A DNA stretch of 64,000 nt from Eubacteriaceae bacterium (GTDB lineage: Bacteria > Bacillota > Clostridia > Lachnospirales > Lachnospiraceae). Within the stretch, counting starts at the first letter, position 1. Each line of letters opens with the position of its first letter. Under the pieces are notes generated by a model. That model did not search any database. It was not told where the DNA came from and saw only the letters and a list, made by a program, of their open reading frames with translations. Below, one piece after another: positions 28,231 to 35,279 of this stretch. The DNA is taken from the NCBI GenBank assembly GCA_902363805.1, contig CABJBF010000001.1, forward strand, positions 372,001-436,000, given 5' to 3'. Both the position numbers and the translations under genes were made by a program.

Positions 28231-28659
28231 ATGGAAGATAAGAAAATAGAAGATATTATTAAAGAAAAAGGTTTCTATGTCGCGACAGTAGTTGGAGACA
28301 GTATGATGCCAATGTTACATAATAAAAAAGATTTGGTGAAAATTGTTCCGACTGATTCTATTTTAAAAGAGAATGATATTCCGTTATATAAACGACCTAC
28401 AGGAGAGTATGTTCTACATAGAATAATAGCTGTGAAAAGGCAATATTACATTATTTGTGGCGATAATAGAACCCATAAGGAAAAAGTTCCTTTTGATTGG
28501 ATTGTGGGCGTTTTGGAAGAATTTGAAAGAAATGGCGCAACATACAAAACAGATAATGCAGAATATTTAAATTATGTGGATAAAATGCGGAAAACTTTTT
28601 GGAAGAGAAAGTTAAAAAACATTGTAATAAAAATTAAGAGAAAAATAGGAGGAAAATAA
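28231..28659 (+). CDS. S24/S26 family peptidase-like protein
   Basis: From ATG 28231 the protein has 142 residues. The signal-peptidase-like serine box is VVGDSMMPML (catalytic Ser candidate) and the later box is GEYVLHRIIAV with His, as in the S26B type, followed by YYIICGDNRTHKE. No N-terminal membrane helix is seen, which is unusual for a signal peptidase I. It overlaps the next start by 1 bp (TAATG), so it may process the small secreted product encoded next; this is inference. Confidence 0.7.
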   Translation: MEDKKIEDIIKEKGFYVATVVGDSMMPMLHNKKDLVKIVPTDSILKENDIPLYKRPTGEYVLHRIIAVKRQYYIICGDNRTHKEKVPFDWIVGVLEEFERNGATYKTDNAEYLNYVDKMRKTFWKRKLKNIVIKIKRKIGGK

Positions 28660-29153
28660 TGAAAAAGAAAACTTTATTGATAGCAATGGTTTTGACAATG
28701 GTAATGTCTACATCAGTATTTGCAGCAGGAGGAGACAATTATGGAGAAGATATTTTTGGAACAACATCTTCCCAAGTAACGACAACTAAAGCGAGTGCGA
28801 CAGAAAAGGCAACTGATAAAGAAAATATAAAAAATAATGTTGAAACATGTGCTGCACAAAATAGCACAGAAAATAAAAATATATTAAAAAAGGCTAAGAT
28901 TGTAAGTATTAAGAGAGTTAATAGAAATAAAGCCAAAATAAAATTAAAGAAAATTGATAGCGCATCAGGTTACCAGCTATGTTATTCTACAAATAAAAAG
29001 TTTAAAAATAACAAAAAGGTGTCCGGCTCTAAATTGTCATACAAGTTAAAGTTAATGAAAAAGGGAAAAAAATACTATGTAAAAGCAAGGGCATTTTCCT
29101 TAAGCAATAATAAAAAGGTGTATGGAAAATGGAGCAAAGTTAAAAAAATATAA
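28659..29153 (+). CDS. Secreted protein with fibronectin type III-like domain
   Basis: A 164-residue protein: signal peptide (MKKKTLLIAMVLTMVMSTSVFA), a Thr/Ser/Lys-rich linker (about 30-75) and an FN3-like domain (about 80-164) with SASGYQLCYSTNKKF, KKGKKYYVKARAF and YGKWSKVKKI, typical of Lachnospiraceae surface proteins. The domain is very basic. GGAGGAAAATA precedes the ATG. Coupled to the peptidase-like gene. Confidence 0.75.
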   Translation: MKKKTLLIAMVLTMVMSTSVFAAGGDNYGEDIFGTTSSQVTTTKASATEKATDKENIKNNVETCAAQNSTENKNILKKAKIVSIKRVNRNKAKIKLKKIDSASGYQLCYSTNKKFKNNKKVSGSKLSYKLKLMKKGKKYYVKARAFSLSNNKKVYGKWSKVKKI

Positions 29154-29169
29154 AAAAAGTAAAAAAGTG

Positions 29170-29198
29170 CTTGCAAAGGTTACTGCTTTATGATAAAA
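29170..29198 (+). promoter_or_regulatory. Promoter of tRNA-Gln
   Basis: TTGCAA followed after 17 bp by TAAAAT, 20-25 bp before the tRNA 5' end. Confidence 0.6.
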
Positions 29199-29219
29199 TT
29201 ATTTCCGTTGCAAGAGCAA

Positions 29220-29292
29220 TGGCCCATCGCCAAATGGTAAGGCACTGGACTCTGACTCCAGCATTTTCAAGGTTCGAATCCTTGTGGGCCAG
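29220..29292 (+). tRNA. tRNA-Gln (CTG)
   Basis: Acceptor TGGCCCA/TGGGCCA, D-arm with CCAAATGGTAAGG, anticodon loop CTCTGAC giving CTG, and T-arm CAAGGTTCGAATCCTTG fold canonically; discriminator base G. Confidence 0.95.
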
Positions 29293-29294
29293 TT

Positions 29295-29326
29295 AAAAAC
29301 CACTTCATTATGAAGTGGTTTTTTTA
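29295..29326. terminator. Terminator after tRNA-Gln
   Basis: AAAAACCACTTCA and TGAAGTGGTTTTTTT form a perfect stem with a 3-nt loop. It also serves the convergent cotJC remnant. Confidence 0.9.
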
Positions 29327-29351
29327 GCTTTATGATTATGATGCATGTTTA

Positions 29352-29870
29352 TTATTTGCAACCAGCCGGATTGTATAAATAGAAGTTCTTTTTATTATTT
29401 AAATCATCTAAAACCATTCTGAGAGCTTCACCAAAACGTTGGAAATGAACAATTTCCCTAGCTCTTAAAAATTTTATTGGGTCAGCAACCTCATTATCCT
29501 TAACTAATGTCAAAATATTGTCATAAGTAGTTCTCGCTTTTTGTTCAGCAGCCATATCTTCAAATAAATCAGTAATTGGGTCGCCTTTTGATTGAAATTC
29601 ACATGCATTAAATGGGATGCCTCCAGCAGCTTGTGGCCATACGCCTAAAGTGTGGTCAACGTAGTACTTTTCGAACCCTGCAGTGTCTACCTCGTTGCAA
29701 GGAAGATCCTTGGTAAGTTGATGAACAATGGTTCCAACTATTTCTAAATGTCCAAGTTCTTCAGTTGCGATATCGTTTAAAAGTCCTGCAACTTTAGGAT
29801 TAGACATAGCATATTTTTGTGACATATAACGCATTGCAGCGCCTGCTTCGCCGTCAGGACCACTATACTG
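29352..29870 (-). pseudogene. cotJC: CotJC-like manganese catalase, 5' part separated by prophage insertion
   Basis: The frame encodes the C-terminal three quarters of a CotJC/manganese-catalase ferritin-like protein: SGPDGEAGAAMRYMSQKY, TEELGHLEIV, QAKGDP-like SKGDPITDLF, AAEQKARTTY and REIVHFQRFGEA. The metal-binding Glu and His residues of the later helices are present. Homologs begin about 30-40 residues earlier (MW-YEKKLQYP). Upstream of QYSGPDGE the frame meets a TAG at 29871-29873 and the sequence becomes phage DNA. The missing 5' part should be at the far prophage end. A shortened product from ATG 29834 (160 aa) is possible. Confidence 0.85.
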
Positions 29871-29885
29871 CTATAACGTATAACG
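29856..29885. other. Host-prophage junction (attachment site half)
   Basis: Coding similarity to CotJC ends at the codons for YSGPDGE (29847-29867), and the next sequence belongs to the recombinase side. The crossover is therefore near 29856-29870; the exact core needs the other prophage end. An ATAACGTATAACG direct repeat (29872-29884) lies on the phage side. Confidence 0.6.
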
Positions 29886-29931
29886 ATGCCCTGGAACACC
29901 GATAAATAAAGGAATTGCGGGCAATTTGGTG

Positions 29932-31386
29932 TTAGTCGTTAATATAAAAATACATCAACAATGCCCCACCTTTTTTATCATATACAATTTTATCAACAAC
30001 ACTTGTCAAAGCGTCATGCTTTTGTCTGTCAGTTGAATTGTCTGATTTAATAATATCGTATGCGGAGCGTATTTTGTTCAAAAGAATGCTTTCATTTTCA
30101 TCTTCAGGCTTCTTTGAGTACTGCTCCAGCATGGCGGTTAATTGTTCACGTTCCCTTTGTAATATTTCTTTGTTGGCCTTATATTCTTCAAGTGTATCAA
30201 TTCCATCTCTATATGCTTCTTTAATACGTTCTTCCTTCATGCCTATTCTGTTTAATTTATTTTCAATTAATTCACTTTCTGATTTTTCTTCCTGATTTGT
30301 AGAATGTACAACATATTCTACAGTGCCACTATCAAGAACCTTCTGCAAGGCTTCCAAAATGGCAGGTTTAAGAGCATTTTCATTTGTAAGGTGCGATTCG
30401 TTGCAGGAAGCGTGATTGTATGCTGTACATTGAAAATATGTATTGCCTGATTTGCTTTTACCGGCTCTGACAATTCGACCACCGCAAGCAGAACACACAA
30501 GAAGTCCTGATAACCAATGTTTGTAGGTTGATGCCGGTCTTACTTTTTTACCGGGTATTTTTGTTGCTTTATATCTATCCTGTGCTGCAGTAAACAATTC
30601 ATTAGATATAAATGTATCATGTCCACCATCAGTAACAATCCATTCAGATTTATCTTTGACGTTTCGTGTAGCGTGTTCTAATCTGTTCCATATTATTTTA
30701 CCATTGTAAAATTCATTTCTAATAATGTAAGCTACTGTTCTGTTCTGGAACTTTCCGTTTCTTTTAGTTCTATATCCAAGAGTATTTAATTTGACGGCAA
30801 TATCAAAAAATGACATCTTATCATCTACATACCATGTAAATATCTTTTTTACTATCTCTGCCTGCTCAGGTACAATTACAGGTATTCCATCCTGCATTTT
30901 ATATCCGAGTGGTGGAGCAGCGTTATAACCACCTCTGGATGCTCTTTCAGTCATTCCACGCATTACCTCACCTGAAAGGTTGATAGAATAGTATTCGTCC
31001 ATCCATTCAAATATACGCTGTACTAATTCACCGATAAATCCATCAGGGATAGGTTCTGATACCGAAACAACGTCAACGTCAGCTTTTTTGAGTAGATTCT
31101 TATAAACTATAGCTTCTTCCTGATTACGCGCAAAACGGCTGAATTTCCACACAAGAATTACATCTATTGGATGTTCATCGCTTTTTGCCATTGCTATGAG
31201 TTCCTGAAAAGCAGGTCTGTTAGTTGCTTTTCTGCCTGAAATGCCATCATCCTGAAAAATAAACTGTTTTGGAATTATTATGTTATTCTTTTTAGCGTAT
31301 TCAAGTCCGAGACGTATTTGTGCATCAGGAGAATACTCTACCTGATCATCTGTTGATACTCTGACGTATAATGCTCCTGTCTTCAT
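29932..31386 (-). CDS. Large serine recombinase (phage integrase)
   Basis: 484 residues. N-terminal resolvase catalytic domain with the nucleophile Ser in YVRVSTDDQVE (about S10) and active-site Arg in KFSRFARNQEE; recombinase domain (about 160-280); zinc-ribbon with CSACGGRIVRAG and CTAYNHASC; C-terminal coiled coil (about 375-440). Large serine recombinases join attP and attB with a 2-bp core and need an RDF for excision. AAAGGAG precedes the ATG. Its place beside the interrupted cotJC-like gene shows that it made the insertion. Confidence 0.93.
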   Translation of the reverse strand: MKTGALYVRVSTDDQVEYSPDAQIRLGLEYAKKNNIIIPKQFIFQDDGISGRKATNRPAFQELIAMAKSDEHPIDVILVWKFSRFARNQEEAIVYKNLLKKADVDVVSVSEPIPDGFIGELVQRIFEWMDEYYSINLSGEVMRGMTERASRGGYNAAPPLGYKMQDGIPVIVPEQAEIVKKIFTWYVDDKMSFFDIAVKLNTLGYRTKRNGKFQNRTVAYIIRNEFYNGKIIWNRLEHATRNVKDKSEWIVTDGGHDTFISNELFTAAQDRYKATKIPGKKVRPASTYKHWLSGLLVCSACGGRIVRAGKSKSGNTYFQCTAYNHASCNESHLTNENALKPAILEALQKVLDSGTVEYVVHSTNQEEKSESELIENKLNRIGMKEERIKEAYRDGIDTLEEYKANKEILQREREQLTAMLEQYSKKPEDENESILLNKIRSAYDIIKSDNSTDRQKHDALTSVVDKIVYDKKGGALLMYFYIND

Positions 31387-31564
31387 ATCTCATCACTCCT
31401 TTGTTTATTTTATGAAAAATGAGTATAAAAATAACACCCAACCAAAGAACAACAGTTCTGATTGACCGGGTGCTCCAAAAAATGATAAAATACAACTTGT
31501 CTAGGGTGGTATTTAATATCACAGTTTGGAGCTGGTCCTTTGTGGCTGGCTCTTTTTTTATATA

Positions 31565-31592
31565 TTGACTAAAGACTTCGATTTGATATAAT
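31565..31592 (+). promoter_or_regulatory. Promoter of the antitoxin sRNA
   Basis: TTGACT at 31565 and a perfect TATAAT at 31587 with a 16-bp spacer, directed towards the toxin gene on the opposite strand. Confidence 0.7.
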
Positions 31593-31599
31593 ATACTTA

Positions 31600-31695
31600 A
31601 CAAGAGAACCGAAAGCTAGACGAAACCTAGCCGCCGGCAAATAAGTGTTAAAAAATAGTGCCTTACTTTACCAGAGCAGGGGCACTATTTTTTGT
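31600..31695 (+). ncRNA. Candidate antitoxin sRNA of a type I toxin-antitoxin system
   Basis: A short transcript is predicted from the promoter 31565-31592 to a strong terminator. It contains a GCTAG-ACGAAAC-CTAGC hairpin and ends in AATAGTGCC/GGCACTATT with T run (31651-31693). It has no credible ORF. Its 3' end is complementary to the 3' end of the toxin mRNA, including the toxin stop codon. This convergent overlap is how txpA/RatA and bsrG/SR4 are built in Bacillus. Confidence 0.65.
31650..31693. terminator. Bidirectional terminator shared by toxin mRNA and antitoxin sRNA
   Basis: AAAAAATAGTGCC and GGGGCACTATTTTTT form a long stem with A and T runs on both flanks, so it terminates transcription from both sides. 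The toxin stop codon lies in the stem. Confidence 0.8.
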
Positions 31696-31774
31696 GTGAG
31701 AAATAAGTAATAACAAGAGCTATCACACTGCACAACATTGTCACGAAAGCAAATAAGTCGCTATATGTAACCAT
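31685..31774 (-). CDS. Type I toxin candidate, 29-aa holin-like membrane peptide
   Basis: The peptide begins MVTYSDLFAF, has one hydrophobic helix (FVTMLCSVIALVITYF) and a basic end SHKK. This is the build of the putative holin-like toxins (TxpA/BsrG/YonT group), which often begin M-(T/V)-x-Y-E. AAAGGGG lies 8 nt before the ATG, and CCAAC upstream can pair with GTTGG next to it, hiding the ribosome site. A TATAAT at 31851-31846 (minus strand) is a likely -10. Membrane depolarisation is the usual action of the family. Confidence 0.7.
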   Translation of the reverse strand: MVTYSDLFAFVTMLCSVIALVITYFSHKK

Positions 31775-31892
31775 TGGCACCAACCCCTTTCTTTTGTAAA
31801 GTCCGGCAGTTGGAATGTCACCCCTTCAGTTCTCCGGGTAAGTATATTATATTTTCAAAGTGTAGATTAAGGTAAAACTTAAATCATAAAAC

Positions 31893-32660
31893 TTATTTGC
31901 TTAATTCTAAAATGTAATCATTTCTTTTACTCCATAAAACAGGAACAATTGAATATTCCTTTAATGCACTTAGAGCTTCTTTGGAAATTGGTTTTTCGAA
32001 ATCCTGAATAAATGTGTATAATTGCGATTTGTTTTTTCTTTCTTCGACAGTATCAGTCCAAGAGAAAATTATATTTTTAGCCTGCGTTGTATCAAAATTA
32101 TTAATAACTTTAATAATGCGTTCAGGAGCAACATTTGATTTACCAATACCAAAATCATAATTACTCATTAGTTTGCTTTTTCCACTAAAAGAAACATTTT
32201 CAATATAACGAATATTATTAATGTCAAGAAAATTTTGCACATCCTCAATAAAAATAGATTTAACATTTTTACGTGATAAGTAAAACATATCGCTAACTTT
32301 TATAATACATTGAGATAACATATGTTTTGATTGAGCTAGAGAATCACGGGAACATGTTATATATAATTCGTCATTTTTAGAAAAAGAAACTCCATGAGCT
32401 GCCAAGATAGAATCAAAAATTTCTCTTCTTCTGGTACCAGTAAAAATGTCAAATTGTGATAACTTTAACTCATTTATTGTTTCAGAATCATCTGTAATAT
32501 AATAGCGTTCATCATCTAACAGTTTTATAAAAAGTTCTATACAATCATTATTTCTATCTAGAAATGGTAAAGTTAATCGATACACAGTATCTGAAATTTT
32601 GTATTGCTCAATATTTTCATTTAACCAATTAATATATATTTTTTTAAAATCTTTTTCCAT
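31893..32660 (-). CDS. DUF1828/DUF1829 domain protein
   Basis: 255 residues. N-terminal DUF1828 (about 1-95) with LTLPFLDRNNDCIELFI and YYITDDSETINEL; C-terminal DUF1829 (about 160-250) with YDFGIGKSNVAPERIIKVIN and VPVLWSKRND. Function unknown. It is often found in phages and plasmids next to a small partner and an XRE repressor, as here. It ends a three-gene minus-strand unit and starts 1 bp after the gene at 32662-33108. A defence or toxin-antitoxin role is conceivable but unproven. Confidence 0.75.
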   Translation of the reverse strand: MEKDFKKIYINWLNENIEQYKISDTVYRLTLPFLDRNNDCIELFIKLLDDERYYITDDSETINELKLSQFDIFTGTRRREIFDSILAAHGVSFSKNDELYITCSRDSLAQSKHMLSQCIIKVSDMFYLSRKNVKSIFIEDVQNFLDINNIRYIENVSFSGKSKLMSNYDFGIGKSNVAPERIIKVINNFDTTQAKNIIFSWTDTVEERKNKSQLYTFIQDFEKPISKEALSALKEYSIVPVLWSKRNDYILELSK

Positions 32661-32661
32661 A

Positions 32662-33108
32662 TTAAATCACACCTTGTATATTCGAATCATTAATTGATAT
32701 GTTACAATATTTACAAAAATCAAAAAAGATTGTAGTAAAATCATTTGAATTCTTAAACAGTATAGCATCTATTTCATTTAATTCATATGCCCAAGACATT
32801 CCGTAACCTTCTTTGAAAATATGCATATGATTTCTGGAAAGTTTTTTCCCATCAGGATTTATATGTGGTCTGCCGTCAATTTCTAATCTGATCATTAAAT
32901 CGTTATTTGGAATTAATCTTTCCTGTAATTTTTTTCGGCTTAGCACTATGGTATTTTTCCTGCAAATATCTAGAGAAAAAGTTTCTTTGGAATTAATAGC
33001 TCCTACAGGTATACATATTTCCTCATTCATGCCAGGAAGAATTAAGCTATTAAGTAAAATATGTTTATCTAGTTTCATTAAGTTATTAAATTCTTCATTT
33101 GTTTTCAT
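32662..33108 (-). CDS. DUF6978-like partner of the DUF1828 protein
   Basis: 148 residues from ATG 33108, which has AAAGGAG 6 nt upstream; the longer frame from 33153 has none. Features visible: LNSLILPGMNEEICIPVG, RLEIDGRPHINPDGK and SRNHMHIFKEGYG, compatible with the DUF6978 family. Residues His/Asn/His in NHMHIF may be active or metal-binding. It is coupled to the DUF1828 gene, with which it probably works. Confidence 0.55.
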   Translation of the reverse strand: MKTNEEFNNLMKLDKHILLNSLILPGMNEEICIPVGAINSKETFSLDICRKNTIVLSRKKLQERLIPNNDLMIRLEIDGRPHINPDGKKLSRNHMHIFKEGYGMSWAYELNEIDAILFKNSNDFTTIFFDFCKYCNISINDSNIQGVI

Positions 33109-33136
33109 AAAATCTCCTTTATTCGGTTTTAGTATA

Positions 33137-33337
33137 TTAATATTCCAGTTCAATTAATTCTTCCATAGTACAATTCAAAGCTTTGGCTAGTTTGTATACT
33201 GTAATGGCAGATGCTTTATTTATATTTCGCTCTCCACTTTCATATTTAGTTATAAGAGAACGACTTACACCGCTTAGCTGAATTAATTGGTTCTGGCTTA
33301 AATTCTTTTCTTTTCGTATATTTTGCAGATTACTCAT
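33137..33337 (-). CDS. Small XRE repressor
   Basis: 66 residues made only of a helix-turn-helix: NLSQNQLIQLSGVSRSLITKYESGERNI. It lies first in the minus-strand unit with the DUF6978 and DUF1828 genes, 29 bp before the second, so it likely regulates that cassette rather than the phage switch, which has its own repressor upstream. Confidence 0.85.
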   Translation of the reverse strand: MSNLQNIRKEKNLSQNQLIQLSGVSRSLITKYESGERNINKASAITVYKLAKALNCTMEELIELEY

Positions 33338-33416
33338 ATTAGTTGTCCTTCCAATGTTTTAAAAGTTGTAATGAGCTATTTTTCAATAGCTCTAACGCTC
33401 ATTTTCGCTTTTGATA

Positions 33417-34070
33417 TTAAAATTTTCCACGTAGCTCTACAACTTTGCCTATGATTTTAACAGGCTTTTCCTGAATTTCCTTATTTGAAAAATACATAGG
33501 GTCGTAATTTGGGTTGTTGGATATAAGAACAATACCATCGTTATATTTTTTTAATCGTTTGCATGTAGCTTCATCACCGTTAACAGTTGCGATAACTATA
33601 TCACCATCTTCTGCATCGGATTGCTGACGAACGATAACAACATCGTTTTCACACATTCTAGGCTCCATAGAATTACCTTTTAGCTTTAGACCGAAGAATG
33701 TACCGCTTGATGCAAGTTCTTCTGTTATTTCCTCTGTGTCAATAATATCTTCTATAGCTTCTATTGGAATACCGGCAGCAACACGACCAAGTACCGGAAT
33801 GCGAATGCCGGTAGATTTCTTTGTTGATGAATTGTCTTCATGTTGCTCAAATTCAAATGTTTCATCATCAAACCAATAAGAAGTATTTACTTTAAATGCT
33901 GCTGAAAAAGCACTTAATTTACTTTGGGGCAAATCAACTAGACCTTTTTCTATTTTCGCAATAGATGTTTTGTCTTTATAGCCAACTTTCAAGGCTAATT
34001 CAGTTTGAGATAATCCACATGTTTCACGTAAATTTTTAATTTTTAAACCAATCTTTTGCTGTAGAGTCAT
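33417..34070 (-). CDS. CI/LexA-like prophage repressor with S24 self-cleavage domain
   Basis: 217 residues: XRE helix-turn-helix (about 8-62, GLSQTELALKVGYKDKTSI), linker, and a peptidase S24 domain with cleavage site A99-G100 (RVAAGIP), catalytic Ser134 (GNSMEPRM) and Lys171 (ATCKRL). RecA-stimulated self-cleavage should inactivate it during DNA damage and induce the phage. It is divergent from the early operon, and GTTGAAT/ATTCAAC operators lie between. Confidence 0.92.
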   Translation of the reverse strand: MTLQQKIGLKIKNLRETCGLSQTELALKVGYKDKTSIAKIEKGLVDLPQSKLSAFSAAFKVNTSYWFDDETFEFEQHEDNSSTKKSTGIRIPVLGRVAAGIPIEAIEDIIDTEEITEELASSGTFFGLKLKGNSMEPRMCENDVVIVRQQSDAEDGDIVIATVNGDEATCKRLKKYNDGIVLISNNPNYDPMYFSNKEIQEKPVKIIGKVVELRGKF

Positions 34071-34152
34071 TTAATTCACCAACCTTTACTTTATAACTTG
34101 TAATAAGTGTAACATAACAAAGAATTAAATTCAACTTTTTTGTGAAAAATAG

Positions 34153-34206
34153 TTGACACATATTCAACAAAGTGCTATTCTATATTTAGGTTGAATGACA
34201 TTCAAC
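34153..34206 (+). promoter_or_regulatory. Early promoter PR with two 17-bp operators
   Basis: TTGACA (34153) and TATTCT (34176) are 17 bp apart. Operator 1, GTTGACACATATTCAAC (34152-34168), overlaps the -35, and operator 2, GTTGAATGACATTCAAC (34190-34206), lies at the transcription start. Both are 17 bp with half site GTTGAAT. A lone half site ATTCAAC lies at 34129. They are the expected binding sites of the repressor at 33417-34070. Confidence 0.75.
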
Positions 34207-34232
34207 CACAAACGAAGAAAGGAGGAAATAAC

Positions 34233-34352
34233 TTGAAGATATTTGATAATATCGATAAGGAAACAAAAAAGTCTATCAAAGATACCCTGATAAGTGCTCT
34301 GATAGACCTGTTGGTAGGAATAATCCTATTAGCAATTGATAGGCTGTTCTAG
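34233..34352 (+). CDS. Small hydrophobic peptide, first gene after PR, 39 aa
   Basis: TTG start with AAAGGAGG 6-7 nt upstream. The charged first half (DNIDKETKKSIKD) is followed by one membrane helix (LISALIDLLVGIILLAI). Right after the stop is a hairpin with a GAAA tetraloop (GCAGGGGC/GCCCTTGC, 34360-34379). The same arrangement recurs at 44240-44378. Membrane toxin or early lysogeny function are options. Confidence 0.6.
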   Translation: MKIFDNIDKETKKSIKDTLISALIDLLVGIILLAIDRLF

Positions 34353-34418
34353 CCAGCCGGCAGGGGCGAAAGCCCTTGCTTAATTCAGATATTATCATAT
34401 CCAAAAGTAAATGTAAAT

Positions 34419-34511
34419 ATGATTAGATTCTTAGGAGTGTACTTCATATGTATAGGTGTGGCTAAATTAGCATATACACTTTATTTGAGGTACAAGAAAA
34501 AGCTGGACTAA
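34419..34511 (+). CDS. Possible 30-aa membrane peptide
   Basis: MIRFLGVYFICIGVAKLAY then a basic tail YKKKLD. No clear ribosome site is seen, so confidence is low. It is listed because the equivalent position in the second module (44421-44591) is occupied by a well-supported small membrane protein gene. Confidence 0.3.
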   Translation: MIRFLGVYFICIGVAKLAYTLYLRYKKKLD

Positions 34512-34594
34512 CGGCTATACGGGTTGATTATTGGAATGGGAACATCTATGTTGTAGCATAGGTGTTCCTAATTAAGAGATAAGGAGATGATAGA

Positions 34595-34801
34595 GTGACA
34601 GATAGTGAAGCATTAAATAAGGTTATAGAAAATTCTGGATTAAAATTAACGTTTATAGCACGTGCATTAAAGTTAAGTAGAGAAGGGTTTTATAAAAAAC
34701 TTAATAACCAAACTGAATTTAAAGCAAGTGAAATTGTGAAAATGCAGGAAATTCTTAATTTATCAAATGAACAAAGAGATAAAATTTTTTTTGCAAATTA
34801 A
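34595..34801 (+). CDS. Phage helix-turn-helix protein, Cro-like
   Basis: 68 residues from GTG with AAGGAG upstream: LTFIARALKLSREGFYKKLNN and SEIVKMQEILNLSNEQRDKIFF match the short phage XRE-like regulators that have a divergent helix-turn-helix. As second regulator of the early operon it is a Cro candidate. Its stop codon overlaps the start of a third operator-like palindrome. Confidence 0.75.
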   Translation: MTDSEALNKVIENSGLKLTFIARALKLSREGFYKKLNNQTEFKASEIVKMQEILNLSNEQRDKIFFAN

Positions 34802-34818
34802 GTTGAATTAAAATCAAC
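34802..34818. promoter_or_regulatory. Distal operator-like palindrome
   Basis: GTTGAATTAAAATCAAC has the same 17-bp length and GTTGAAT half site as the PR operators 600 bp upstream. It could be bound by the CI-like or Cro-like repressor and act through looping or as a roadblock. Confidence 0.45.
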
Positions 34819-34843
34819 TTGAAGCGAATTATTTAATTTAAAA

Positions 34844-34906
34844 GTCGAAAAAGGTTGACAAACCTCGTGCTTATAGCACAAGGGAAACCTCGAAAAAGGT
34901 CGTATC
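34844..34906 (+). repeat. Direct repeat and hairpin upstream of the RHH gene
   Basis: CGAAAAAGGT occurs at 34848 and again near 34892, enclosing AAGGTT-GAC-AAACCT and GTGCT-TAT-AGCAC hairpins. It immediately precedes the 38-aa ribbon-helix-helix gene and could be an autoregulatory site. Function is inference only. Confidence 0.35.
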
Positions 34907-34936
34907 ATTATGGTATCAAAACGAAAGGAGAACAAA

Positions 34937-35053
34937 ATGATACAGACGACAATAAGAATACCAGTGGAGTTACACAGGAAGTTAAAGGAGCTGGCAAAGA
35001 AGAAAGGGTTAACAGTCAATGCCTTGATTGTGCAGGCACTGTGGAAATTATAG
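34937..35053 (+). CDS. Ribbon-helix-helix (Arc/CopG-like) protein, 38 aa
   Basis: AAAGGAG precedes the ATG. The sequence TTIRIPVELHRKLKELAKKKGLTVNALIVQAL is a complete RHH: a beta strand with alternating T/R residues and two helices (seen as TTIRIPVELHRKLKEL and GLTVNALIVQAL). It should dimerise and bind DNA in the early control region. Confidence 0.7.
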   Translation: MIQTTIRIPVELHRKLKELAKKKGLTVNALIVQALWKL

Positions 35054-35132
35054 GAGAGATTAGATGAAGCAAGGCAACAGACAACCATAGTGAAGCATAG
35101 GATAAAACATAACAGATAGGAGTGATGCAAAG

Positions 35133-35279
35133 ATGAAAGTATTAATTTTTGTTAATTATCAGGGAAATCAATATGAATGGGATAATTTGACAGAACAGGA
35201 GAAAAAGAAAATGACTGAGAAGCTGAACCAGCAGACGGCTGACCAGTTAGGTTATGAAAAGGAGATTATAAAAAATTGA
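35133..35279 (+). CDS. Small phage protein, 48 aa
   Basis: ATAGGAGTG lies 10 nt before the ATG. The peptide begins MKVLIFVNYQGNQYEWDN and continues with a charged helix (LTEQEKKKMTEKLNQQ). Not recognised. Its stop overlaps the next start (TTGA), implying coupled translation. Confidence 0.55.
   Translation: MKVLIFVNYQGNQYEWDNLTEQEKKKMTEKLNQQTADQLGYEKEIIKN

Noticed and set aside
34419..34511. Confident gene call for the 30-aa membrane ORF
   Set aside because: It lacks a ribosome site; kept only as a low-confidence feature because of its position in a repeated module.
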